64,000 nt of DNA, from the NCBI RefSeq assembly GCF_002102175.1, contig NZ_LQOX01000130.1, positions 1-64,000 of the forward strand. The letters are read 5' to 3'. A program made the position numbers and the translations under genes. The stretch's first letter is position 1. Every line of letters starts with the position of its first letter. The notes under the pieces were generated by a model. That model saw only the letters and a list, made by a program, of their open reading frames with translations, ran no database searches and was not told the DNA's origin. Source of the stretch: Mycobacterium gastri. GTDB taxonomy: Bacteria; Actinomycetota; Actinomycetes; Mycobacteriales; Mycobacteriaceae. Shown here in pieces: positions 54,322-61,682 of the stretch.

Positions 54322-55648
54322 GGTGCATTCCGCTTGCGACGACCAGTGGTGTGACAGGTTCAGCGTCCCGGCTCAGCGGACGAATACGGCTGCCGGCGAG
54401 CACCTTTCGAGCCTGTTCAACGTCGAGCTCGCGGTTCCACCTGGCCACGAACAGGGTGGCCACCGCGTTACCGATGAAGTTGACCAGGGCTCGGCACTCG
54501 GCCATGAACTTGTCGATCCCGAAGATCAGCATGATCCCGGAGGCCGGGATGTGGCCGACGGTGCTCAGTGTCGCGGTCAGCGCGATGAACCCGCCCCCGG
54601 CCGTGCCGGCCGCACCCTTGGACGTCAGCAACATGACTGCGAGCAAACCGATTTGCGCACCGATGCTCAGACGGGTGTTGGTCGCCTGGGCGATGTAGAC
54701 CGTGGCCAGGGAGAGATAGATCGCCGCGCCGTCGAGGTTGAACGCGTAACCGGTCGGCACGATCAGCCGCACGGTGGCCGCACTGACCCCGGCGTGTTCG
54801 AGCTTGCGCATCAATCCGGGCAATGCGGGCTCGGGGCTGGAGGTGCCCAGGACCAGCAACAACTCCGCACGCAGGTAGCCCAGCAGGTGAAAGATGTTGA
54901 GCCGCAAATACGCCATCACCGAACCGAGCGCGACCAGCACGAACAGTGCCGATGTGACGTAGAACAGCAGGATCAGGCCGGCCAGGCTGGTCAGCATGTG
55001 GACGCCGTATCCGCCGGTTGCAACGGCCATTGCCCCGAATGCCCCGAGCGGCGCCAGCTTCATGAGGTAGGACAACACCTTGAAGACGACCGCGGTCAGT
55101 CGGTTGACCGCGTCGAGCACCGGGCCGCCGATCTGGCCGACCGCGTTGAGCGCCACCCCGAAAAGCACAGCGAGGAAGATGATTTGCAGGACGTCGCCGT
55201 CGACGAACGGGCCCACCACGCTGCTGGGAACGAGGTGGGTCAGCAGCTCCCACCCGTGCTTGTCTGCGGTGGTCGGTTTTGGCCCCGGGTAGATGGCGGG
55301 AATCTTGCCCGGGTCGGCGTTGACGCCGTCGCCGAGCCGGAACGCGTTGATCGCCACCAGCCCGGTGACCATCGCGACGATCGTCCCGGCCTGGAAGTAG
55401 GCCAGCGCTTTCACGCCGGTCAAGCCGACCTTACGAAGGTCCGCAACGCTGGCGATGCCGCCGACGATGGTGAGGAACACGATGGGCCCGATCAGCATTT
55501 TCATCGCGGCGACGAACGTGGTGCCGACCGGTTCCATCGCCACACCGGCGGCCGGTGCCAGCCAGCCCAGCACGATGCCGGCCACGATGGCGACCAGCAC
55601 CCAGAAATACAGCTGTCGGTACCACGGCGTCTTCCCGTGTGCCGTCAT
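54299..55648 (-). CDS. dctA: C4-dicarboxylate:cation symporter DctA
   Basis: A 449-residue DAACS-family transporter (glutamate/dicarboxylate symporters) with eight-plus hydrophobic segments. Family motifs include LGTSSPEPALPGLMRKLE near residues 269-286, PTGYAFNLDGAAIYLSLATVYIAQ near 299-322 and LLTSKGAAGTAGGGF near 342-356. It imports succinate, malate, fumarate or tartrate with cations. Located 32 bases after the tartrate dehydrogenase gene on the same strand, it probably supplies that enzyme. The C-terminus has 30 extra residues compared with the core. Confidence 0.92.
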   Translation of the reverse strand: MTAHGKTPWYRQLYFWVLVAIVAGIVLGWLAPAAGVAMEPVGTTFVAAMKMLIGPIVFLTIVGGIASVADLRKVGLTGVKALAYFQAGTIVAMVTGLVAINAFRLGDGVNADPGKIPAIYPGPKPTTADKHGWELLTHLVPSSVVGPFVDGDVLQIIFLAVLFGVALNAVGQIGGPVLDAVNRLTAVVFKVLSYLMKLAPLGAFGAMAVATGGYGVHMLTSLAGLILLFYVTSALFVLVALGSVMAYLRLNIFHLLGYLRAELLLVLGTSSPEPALPGLMRKLEHAGVSAATVRLIVPTGYAFNLDGAAIYLSLATVYIAQATNTRLSIGAQIGLLAVMLLTSKGAAGTAGGGFIALTATLSTVGHIPASGIMLIFGIDKFMAECRALVNFIGNAVATLFVARWNRELDVEQARKVLAGSRIRPLSRDAEPVTPLVVASGMHHAGTRRT

Positions 55649-55680
55649 GACGTGACTTCCCGTGTCCGTGGCGGCGCGGG

Positions 55681-56781
55681 TCAGGCCGCGCTGAGAACCG
55701 GTGCCAGCGCGGCGATCACCGCGTCGGTCATCTCGTCGGTGCTGGCCGTGCCGCCGATGTCGCGGGTCAATACGCCACGGCTAGTAGCGATTTCGATCGC
55801 TGATTCGACGCGGCGAGCCTCGTGGTGCAGGCCGAAGTGGTCGAGCATCAGCGCGGCACTGGCGATCGCGCCGATGGGGTTGCTGATCCCGCGCCCGGCG
55901 ATGTCGGGTGCCGAACCGTGCACGGGTTCGAACATGCTGGGGAAGCGCCGTTCGGGGTTGAGGTTGGCGCTGGCGGCCACGCCCAGGCTGCCGGCCAGCG
56001 CCGAGCCCAGATCCGACAGGATGTCGGCGTTGAGGTTGGACGCCACGACAACCGACAGGTCTTCGGGGTGCAGAACGAACTTGGCGCTCATCGCGTCCAC
56101 GAGCACGCTCTCGTGCGCCACGTCGGGATAGTCCTTGGCGACCCGCGCAAAGACCTCGTCCCACAACACCATTCCGTATTGCTGGGCGTTGGATTTGGTG
56201 ACGCTGGAGACCTTCTTCACTCGCCGGGTGCGGGCCAGATCGAACGCGAACCGGATGATGCGTTCGCAGCCCTTGTCGGTGAACAAGGCGGTTTGCAGGG
56301 CCACCTCGTTGCCGGGGCCACGACCGCTGAGGTTGCGCCCACCCAGTCCCGCGTACTCGCCTTCGCTGTTTTCCCGCACGACTACCCAGTCCAGGTCGTG
56401 GTCGTCGGCGTTGCGCAGCGGTGAAACCACGCCGGGCAGGAACTTGACTGGGCGGACGTTGGCCCACTGGTCGAAATTCTGGGTGATGTTCAGCCGCAGT
56501 CCCCACAGGCTGATGTGGTCGGGCACGTCGGGCCAGCCCACCGCGCCGAAATAGATGGCGTCGAACGCCCGCAGGGTTTCCAGCCCGTCGGCGGCCATCA
56601 TCTGCCCGGTCCACTCGTAGTGCTCGCAGCCCCAGGGGAACTCGGTCCACTCGAAGGTATACCGGCCTGACCGGGCCGCCAGGGTGTCCAGGACCCGTCG
56701 GCCCGCGGCGACGACTTCCTTGCCGACGCCGTCGCCGGGAATCGCGGCGATCTTGAAAACCTGTCCTGTCTGCCCTGTCAT
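55681..56781 (-). CDS. Tartrate dehydrogenase/decarboxylase-type enzyme (TtuC/DmlA-like)
   Basis: A 366-residue isocitrate/isopropylmalate dehydrogenase superfamily protein. IPGDGVGKEVV occupies residues 14-24, RENSEGEYAG near 141-150, and FEPVHGSAPDIAGRGISNPIGAIASAALMLDHFG near 285-318. The last is diagnostic of tartrate and D-malate dehydrogenases, which oxidise and decarboxylate L- or meso-tartrate (to glycerate or oxaloglycolate) or D-malate using NAD and Mn2+. It is the first gene of the dctA unit, divergent from a LysR regulator that probably controls it. D-malate rather than tartrate remains possible. Confidence 0.9.
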   Translation of the reverse strand: MTGQTGQVFKIAAIPGDGVGKEVVAAGRRVLDTLAARSGRYTFEWTEFPWGCEHYEWTGQMMAADGLETLRAFDAIYFGAVGWPDVPDHISLWGLRLNITQNFDQWANVRPVKFLPGVVSPLRNADDHDLDWVVVRENSEGEYAGLGGRNLSGRGPGNEVALQTALFTDKGCERIIRFAFDLARTRRVKKVSSVTKSNAQQYGMVLWDEVFARVAKDYPDVAHESVLVDAMSAKFVLHPEDLSVVVASNLNADILSDLGSALAGSLGVAASANLNPERRFPSMFEPVHGSAPDIAGRGISNPIGAIASAALMLDHFGLHHEARRVESAIEIATSRGVLTRDIGGTASTDEMTDAVIAALAPVLSAA

Positions 56782-56874
56782 GGGAAGCCTCCGTTGCTGA
56801 CTCTGTGGTTGCTACACAGTCCATTAGCGGTACGCCGGCAGGTGTGCGTCCAAGACCAAGTTGCGATCGGTGGT

Positions 56875-56889
56875 ATAGGCTTCGCCTAT
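56875..56889. promoter_or_regulatory. LysR-type operator (ATAG-N7-CTAT) in the divergent promoter
   Basis: ATAGGCTTCGCCTAT is a perfect 15-bp palindrome (6-bp arms, 3-base centre) containing T-N11-A, the LysR box. It lies 23 bases before the lysR-type start and 93 bases before the divergent tartrate dehydrogenase start. Confidence 0.8.
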
Positions 56890-56912
56890 CGAAGCTGATC
56901 AGAGGAATGACC

Positions 56913-57818
56913 ATGGATGTCAGGCAGCTCAAGTTCTTCCTGGCGGTCGTCGACTACGGCGGCTTTGGCAGGGCGGCCGAACAGCTGATGATCGCCCAAC
57001 CGTCGCTGTCGCAGGCCATCGCCGGCTTCGAACGTGAACTGGGCATGCCGCTGTTTCACCGGGTCGGGCGCGGGGTGGTGCTCTCCGACGCCGGTAGGGC
57101 GTTGGTAGGTCCGGCCCGGGTGGTACTCCGCGATATCGACGAGGCAACAGCCGTCATGCGGGAGCTGAAGGGCCTGCGTGGTGGTCGGGTCGATCTGATC
57201 ACCATGCCGTCGCCGGGAATGGAACCGCTGACAACGATTCTGGCCGCTTTTGCCGGTGACCATCCGGAAGTCGCCGTCAACGTCGAGGCCGGCTTTACTC
57301 CGCAAGAGATTCTGGACAGCGTGCGCAGCGGCGCAACCGAGATCGGGGTGCTGGGATCAGCCGAACCCACGCGCGCTTCCGATCTCGACGTCGTTGCGCT
57401 GGAAAGTCAAGCGCTGGTGCTGATTTCGTGTCTCGATGATGACGGCCCGACGGGCCCGACCGTGCGGCGTGAAGACTTGTCCGGGTGCCGACTGATCGTG
57501 TCCCAGCGCGGCTCGTTGATGCGTGCGCTCGTCGATGATGTCCTGGCCGAAGGCATCCCGGCCACCATCGTCGCCGAGGTTGCCCACCGCACCTCCATGC
57601 TGCCGATGGTGCTCAACGGGATAGGCCGGGCGGTAATGCCGTCGTCGTGGACCCGGGTGGCGCAGCGCGCCGGCGCGCGAGTGCAGCGCATCGTTCCGGA
57701 GGCCTACCTTTACGTGGCAGCCGTCAGCCGCCGCAGCCACCTGACCGCCGGCGCCGCCGCGCTGATGGACACGGCGCGCCGCTACAGCGAGCTGGCGCCG
57801 GAGCCGACGAAGTTCTAG
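56913..57818 (+). CDS. LysR-family transcriptional regulator
   Basis: A 301-residue LTTR. The N-terminal helix-turn-helix is MDVRQLKFFLAVVDYGGFGRAAEQLMIAQPSLSQAI, and a substrate-binding domain spans residues about 90-295. Start ATG 56913 has an AGAGGA ribosome site 6 bases upstream; ATG 56907 is too close to it. Divergent to the tartrate dehydrogenase-dctA unit and next to a perfect LysR box, it is the likely activator of that unit, with tartrate or a dicarboxylate as inducer by inference. Confidence 0.92.
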   Translation: MDVRQLKFFLAVVDYGGFGRAAEQLMIAQPSLSQAIAGFERELGMPLFHRVGRGVVLSDAGRALVGPARVVLRDIDEATAVMRELKGLRGGRVDLITMPSPGMEPLTTILAAFAGDHPEVAVNVEAGFTPQEILDSVRSGATEIGVLGSAEPTRASDLDVVALESQALVLISCLDDDGPTGPTVRREDLSGCRLIVSQRGSLMRALVDDVLAEGIPATIVAEVAHRTSMLPMVLNGIGRAVMPSSWTRVAQRAGARVQRIVPEAYLYVAAVSRRSHLTAGAAALMDTARRYSELAPEPTKF

Positions 57819-57923
57819 CGGTCTGTCTACGAGCACACGGCCCGTTCCATTTTTTCGATACCCGCGTGTTTTCCGGTGTCGGGCTCCATGATGACTAGTA
57901 CGCGATAGCACGAGGGGTAGGCG

Positions 57924-59618
57924 ATGTCATTTGTGCTGGTAGGGCCGGACATGGTGGCGACGGCCGCGGCGGATGTGGCGCGGATCGGCTCAGCAGTGAG
58001 CGCGGGCAATTTGGCGGCAGTCATTCCGACGACCGAAGTCGCGGCAGCGGCCGCCGACGAGGTGTCGGCGGCCATTGCGGCGCTGTTCGGTGCCCACGCC
58101 CAGGAGTATCAGGCGGCGGCGGCGCAGGCAGCGACGTTTCACGAGCAGTTCGTGGCCACCTTGAGCGCGGCGGCGGCATCGTATGCCAGTGCCGAGGCGA
58201 CCGTCGCGGGCGCTCTGGTTTCGGCGGTTTCCGACGGATTCCAGACGGGGGTCTACGGTCCGATCCGCACGGCCGGCCAAGCCTGGATCACCAGCCCGTT
58301 CGGCCAGGTGCTCGACCCGGCCGTCAATGCGCCCACCCGCCTGCTGTTGGGGCGTGACCTGATCGGCAACGGAACTGCCGGCACGGCGGCAAATCCCACC
58401 GGCGGCACCGGCGGGGTGCTATTCGGCGACGGCGGGCCCGGCTATACGCCCACCGGCGGTCCCGGAGCTGTGGCCGGCGGTAGAGGCGGGAATGCCGGAT
58501 TCATCGGCAACGGCGGCCCCGGGGGCGACGGCTTCGGCGGCGGGCCGGGCGGCATGGGTGGCACCGGCGGACTGCTGATGGGCAACGGCGGCATCGGCGG
58601 CGCCGGCGGTGTCGGCGGTGCGGGCGGCCAGGCCTTGTTGTTCGGCACCGGCGGCCTCGGCGGACCCGGCGCGCCGAGTGGTCGCGGCGGGCTGTTCATC
58701 GGCGAGCCCGTCAACATCGCGAACTGGCTGCACCCCAGCACCGGAAACCAGCAGTCGATCGTCATCGACTTCGTGCGGCACGGGCAGACGACAGCCAACG
58801 TGGCGGGGTTGATGGACACGGCGATACCGGGAGCCAACCTCACCGCGACGGGCCAGCAACAGGCGGTGAACATCGCCAACGTGCTCGCGCCGCAGGGTCC
58901 CTTCGCCGGGCTGTTCGACTCGCAATTGGTCCGCACGCAGCAGACCGCCGCGCCGTTGGCCACCATCCTCGGCATGACCCCGCAGGTCTTGCCGGGGCTC
59001 AACGAGATCAATGCCGGCATTTTCGAAGACTTTCCGCAGATAAGCCCGGCGGGCCTGCTATATCTGGTTGGCCCGATGGCGTGGACGTTCGGATTCCCCA
59101 TCGTGCCGATGCTCAACCCGGGCTCCATCGACTTCAACGGCGTGGTCTTCGGCCACACCTTCAACGGTGCGGTGCAAACGATGTACGACACCGCAATGGC
59201 GAACCCGGTGCCGGCAGCCGACGGCAAGGTCACCGTGGTCTCCTACTCGAGCGCCTTCACCATCGGTGTCGGGACGATGATGGGCGTCGACAACCCGAAT
59301 CCGCTGCTCATCCTCACCCACCCGCTGCCCAACACCGGCGTTGTCGTGGTGCAGGGCAATCCCACGGGGGGCTGGACGATGGTCAGTTGGGACGGGATAC
59401 CCGTCGCACCGGCGTCATTGCCGACCGAGCTTTTCGTCGACGTGCGTAACCTCATCACCGCGCCGCAGATCGCCGCTTTCGACATCGGCTGGTCGCTGTT
59501 CACCGGCGATCCGGCGACGATCGTGAACGCGGTCCGGACCGGGATCGACGAGGTCGGCACCGCGGTGGTCCAGTTCCCGATTGCGGTGGCCACGGATGTG
59601 ATCGACGCCGTGTGGTGA
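57924..59618 (+). CDS. PE_PGRS protein with histidine-phosphatase (phosphoglycerate mutase-like) domain (PE_PGRS11-like)
   Basis: A 564-residue three-part protein. A PE domain spans residues 1 to about 95, a linker and short PGRS region 145-258, and a histidine-phosphatase-fold domain from about 275 to the end. The phosphatase motif VRHGQTTAN has Arg285-His286-Gly287. The second catalytic His, usually VSHG, reads VVSYSS, so catalysis may be impaired. This architecture matches M. tuberculosis PE_PGRS11 (Rv0754), described as a surface phosphoglycerate mutase. The position two genes and a tRNA upstream of the phoP region supports orthology. GAGGGG precedes the ATG. Confidence 0.93.
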   Translation: MSFVLVGPDMVATAAADVARIGSAVSAGNLAAVIPTTEVAAAAADEVSAAIAALFGAHAQEYQAAAAQAATFHEQFVATLSAAAASYASAEATVAGALVSAVSDGFQTGVYGPIRTAGQAWITSPFGQVLDPAVNAPTRLLLGRDLIGNGTAGTAANPTGGTGGVLFGDGGPGYTPTGGPGAVAGGRGGNAGFIGNGGPGGDGFGGGPGGMGGTGGLLMGNGGIGGAGGVGGAGGQALLFGTGGLGGPGAPSGRGGLFIGEPVNIANWLHPSTGNQQSIVIDFVRHGQTTANVAGLMDTAIPGANLTATGQQQAVNIANVLAPQGPFAGLFDSQLVRTQQTAAPLATILGMTPQVLPGLNEINAGIFEDFPQISPAGLLYLVGPMAWTFGFPIVPMLNPGSIDFNGVVFGHTFNGAVQTMYDTAMANPVPAADGKVTVVSYSSAFTIGVGTMMGVDNPNPLLILTHPLPNTGVVVVQGNPTGGWTMVSWDGIPVAPASLPTELFVDVRNLITAPQIAAFDIGWSLFTGDPATIVNAVRTGIDEVGTAVVQFPIAVATDVIDAVW

Positions 59619-59701
59619 TCCGGCCCTGTTTCATGGCTGGGAGCTACCTACTAACACCATCGCTCGGTCCGCACTGCGCACGATCGCCATCAACAGGTAG
59701 C

Positions 59702-59787
59702 GACCTGATCGGCAACGGAGCTGCCGCCACGGCGGCAAAATCCACCCCGGCGTCTTCGGGGTACTGTTCGGCGACTGCGGGGCGGGC
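59702..59787 (+). pseudogene. PE_PGRS linker/PGRS fragment
   Basis: GACCTGATCGGCAACGGA (59702-59719) is identical to the PE_PGRS linker region at 58355-58372. The following 65 bases align imperfectly with the next part of that gene (ending GGGTACTGTTCGGCGACTG against GGGTGCTATTCGGCGACGG), with frame-breaking differences. It is 83 bases downstream of the PE_PGRS11-like stop and has no PE domain or start. It is a decayed fragment of a related PE_PGRS gene, or a partial duplication of the upstream gene. Confidence 0.75.
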
Positions 59788-59910
59788 CGCCCAGTCATGG
59801 TGATCGTGCCTCGTTCGGCACCGCTCGGAGTTGCGTGATCAGCCACGCTCGTGACCCGGCTACGGTGAGCCCGTGATCGACCACAACAACACCGATCCCA
59901 CCTCGACGAA

Positions 59911-59929
59911 GTACGTCTACAATACGTAC
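59911..59929 (+). promoter_or_regulatory. Leaderless promoter with overlapping palindromic operator
   Basis: GTACGT (59911-59916) and ACGTAC (59924-59929) are perfect inverted arms separated by 7 bases. A -10 box, TACAAT (59918-59923), lies between them. The right arm ends at the base before the ATG at 59930, which is the predicted first base of the mRNA. Binding of the RHH antitoxin to this palindrome would directly block transcription. Confidence 0.7.
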
Positions 59930-60205
59930 ATGCCCGAGACTATGACTGGTCGCCTCAACTTCCGCCTGTCTCCCGAACAGGAGCAGGCCCTTCGCCAGGC
60001 CGCCACGCTCACCGGTCAGAGCCTGTCGGGGTTCGTGTTGTCCGCGGCGGTCGACCATGCCCATGATCTCTTGGCCCGGGCTAACCGGATCGAGCTGTCC
60101 GAGGCCGCCTTCCGCCGTTTCGTCGCCGCGCTCGACGAGCCCGCCGAGGCGGCTCCGGAATTGGTGCGCCTCGCCAAACGGAAGAGCCGAATTCCCGCCC
60201 GTTGA
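59930..60205 (+). CDS. DUF1778-type antitoxin (TacA-like)
   Basis: A 91-residue ribbon-helix-helix antitoxin. RLNFRLSPEQEQALRQAATLTGQSLSGFVLSAAVDHA (residues 7-43) is the DUF1778 DNA-binding domain, and the C-terminal helix with KRKSRIP is the toxin-neutralising tail. The ATG at 59930 is preferred over a longer GTG start (59873) because the promoter and operator end immediately before it. It overlaps the toxin start by 4 bases and is expected to repress its own operon. It resembles Rv0918-type antitoxins. Confidence 0.9.
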   Translation: MPETMTGRLNFRLSPEQEQALRQAATLTGQSLSGFVLSAAVDHAHDLLARANRIELSEAAFRRFVAALDEPAEAAPELVRLAKRKSRIPAR

Positions 60206-60705
60206 GCGGCCCCGCGCTCAGCCCCGTCGAGCTGCTGGACCCGGGCCGGCACGACACGGCGGGCTTCTCCAGCGGCGTTGACGTTCTCGACGACTGGCTG
60301 CACCGCGTCGCGCCCGTCGCCGCAGCGGCCGGCACCGCCGCCACATGGGTGCTCTGTCGGGGCCGGCGTGTCGTCGGGTACTACGCGCTCGCCATGGGGA
60401 GCATCGAGCGGGCCTGGGCGCCATCGCGGGTGGGCCGGGGCCAACCCGACCCGGTCCCCGTGCTCCTGCTCGCCCGCCTGGCGCTCGACCGGCAGGAGCA
60501 GGGCACCGGTCTCGGTGGCGATCTCCTCCTCGACGCCCTCATCCGATCCGTGGCCGGCGCCCGGCAGTATGGCGCCCGGGCCCTGGTCGTCGACGCCATC
60601 GATGACCGCGCCGTCGAGTTCTACCGTCACCACGGCTTCCTGCCACTCGAGGGCCGACGCCTCTACCGGCGGATCAGCGATATCGAGCGGGCGCTGAGAG
60701 GATGA
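60202..60705 (+). CDS. GNAT-fold toxin (TacT-like acetyltransferase)
   Basis: A 167-residue GNAT acetyltransferase (Rv0919 has 166). The acetyl-CoA-binding stretch LLLARLALDRQEQGTGLGGDLLLDAL near residues 90-115 carries the Q/R-x-x-G-x-G/A motif. The C-terminal VDAIDDRAVEFYRHHGFLPL is typical of the TacT family, which acetylates aminoacyl-tRNA and stops translation. TTG 60202 overlaps the antitoxin TGA, so production is coupled. All visible motifs are intact. Confidence 0.9.
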   Translation: MSGPALSPVELLDPGRHDTAGFSSGVDVLDDWLHRVAPVAAAAGTAATWVLCRGRRVVGYYALAMGSIERAWAPSRVGRGQPDPVPVLLLARLALDRQEQGTGLGGDLLLDALIRSVAGARQYGARALVVDAIDDRAVEFYRHHGFLPLEGRRLYRRISDIERALRG

Positions 60706-61221
60706 CGAGCCATGCGGCCGCCTGCTCGATGTTTGAGCTATAGCGCACAATCACTGACGCTGCCTCCGACAGAACGTTGATGCCGGCCAAGGCCTCCTAC
60801 CGCAATGGTCTGTCGCGGCCACCCCAAACGCTACCCCGACGCGTGTGAGTGTGGTCGACTAGCTTGGCCCCGGTTGGGACGGGTGTCTTCAGACGATTGG
60901 GGGTCAAAGTCTTGAACGAAGCGCACAAGCCACTTTGAATCGCCCCGGCATGTCCGGAGTCTCCGGACATGCCGGGGCGATTCATTGCGGAGGAGCACAT
61001 CAGTCCGCCTCGATTGCGGTAGACGGTCCGAGGTACAGATGCGACGAAGCGACGCGAGGGGTCGTCTTTCATGTCCGGTTGACATACTGCGCTGATGCCA
61101 AAGGAAGCCGCGGTGGTGGTATGTCCTCCAGGACTCGAAGAACGAGGTGCGGCTCGCGGTATGGTGCATCACCAGCCGCGCCGGGGTGCGCCGAATCCCC
61201 GGTGACGCGACACAACCGTGA
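60706..61221. other. Intergenic region with IS remnant
   Basis: No gene was recognised in these 516 bases. Only the 49-bp IS-like palindrome at 60936-60984 stands out. The remainder (60990-61220) is open in places but has no start, ribosome site or family motif that I trust. Confidence 0.5.
60936..60984. repeat. 49-bp perfect palindrome of two IS6110-like terminal inverted repeats
   Basis: Two 24-base arms (60936-60959 and 60961-60984) are exact inverse complements around a single T. Each arm starts TGAATC and contains CGCCCCGGCATGTCCGGAG, identical to the core of the IS6110 terminal repeat apart from one base in the first six (TGAACC in IS6110). No transposase frame lies between or beside the arms. 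It may be an end-to-end joined IS remnant or a very short non-autonomous element. Confidence 0.85.
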
Positions 61222-61571
61222 TCACGACTGGGACGCCAGCACTACCCGGGTCGGCTGGATGAACAGGGAGCGCCAGTCGCCTTCCGGGTGGTCGAACCGT
61301 TCCCAGCCCAGCCGGGCCCAGAAGCGGTCGCCATCCTGGCTGTACGCGAACAGCCTGCGGTCCGGGTGGCGCTCAGCGAGCATCTGCACCACCTGGGTAC
61401 CGATCTTGCGTCCGCGAGCCGCGAGGGCCACCTCGATGAATTGGATCTCAAGGCGGTCGGGGCCGATCGTCGGCACGCCCGTGTAGTCCGGGTGTCGCCG
61501 GGGTCATCGAACTCGACGCAGGCCACCTCCGCGCCGTCCTCCACTACTTGCACGAACCACGGGTCAGCCAC
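61222..61571 (-). pseudogene. Frameshifted GNAT acetyltransferase
   Basis: A GTG at 61571 starts MADPWFVQVVEDGAEVACVEFDDPGD. The natural continuation YTGVPTIGPDRLEIQFIEVALAARGRKIGTQVVQMLAERHPDRRLFAYSQ...RFWARLGWERFDHPEG lies in another frame, from about 61495 down to 61222. The second part holds the GNAT acetyl-CoA motif (RGRKIGTQ). A one- or two-base indel near 61490-61510 breaks the gene, or there is a sequencing error there. The stop is 61222. Confidence 0.75.
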
Positions 61572-61583
61572 GTAATTTTGCGG

Positions 61584-61655
61584 AGCCCCCTGTCAGGATT
61601 GAACTGACGACCGCTCGCTTACAAGGCGAGTGCTCTACCACTGAGCTAAGGAGGC
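61584..61655 (-). tRNA. tRNA-Thr (anticodon TGT)
   Basis: The minus strand folds as a 72-base tRNA with acceptor stem GCCTCCT/AGGGGGC (one G-U pair). The D arm is TAGCTCAGTGGTAGAGC, the anticodon stem CTCGC/GCGAG with loop CTTGTAA (anticodon TGT), and the T loop GTTCAATCC. CCA is not encoded. It reads ACA and other Thr codons. Confidence 0.95.
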
Positions 61656-61682
61656 CGGGTTAACCGGTGCCAGCCTAACGGG

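Noticed and set aside
60990..61220. Transposase remnant beside the IS-like palindrome
   Set aside because: No frame in either direction shows an IS3-family OrfA or DDE motif.
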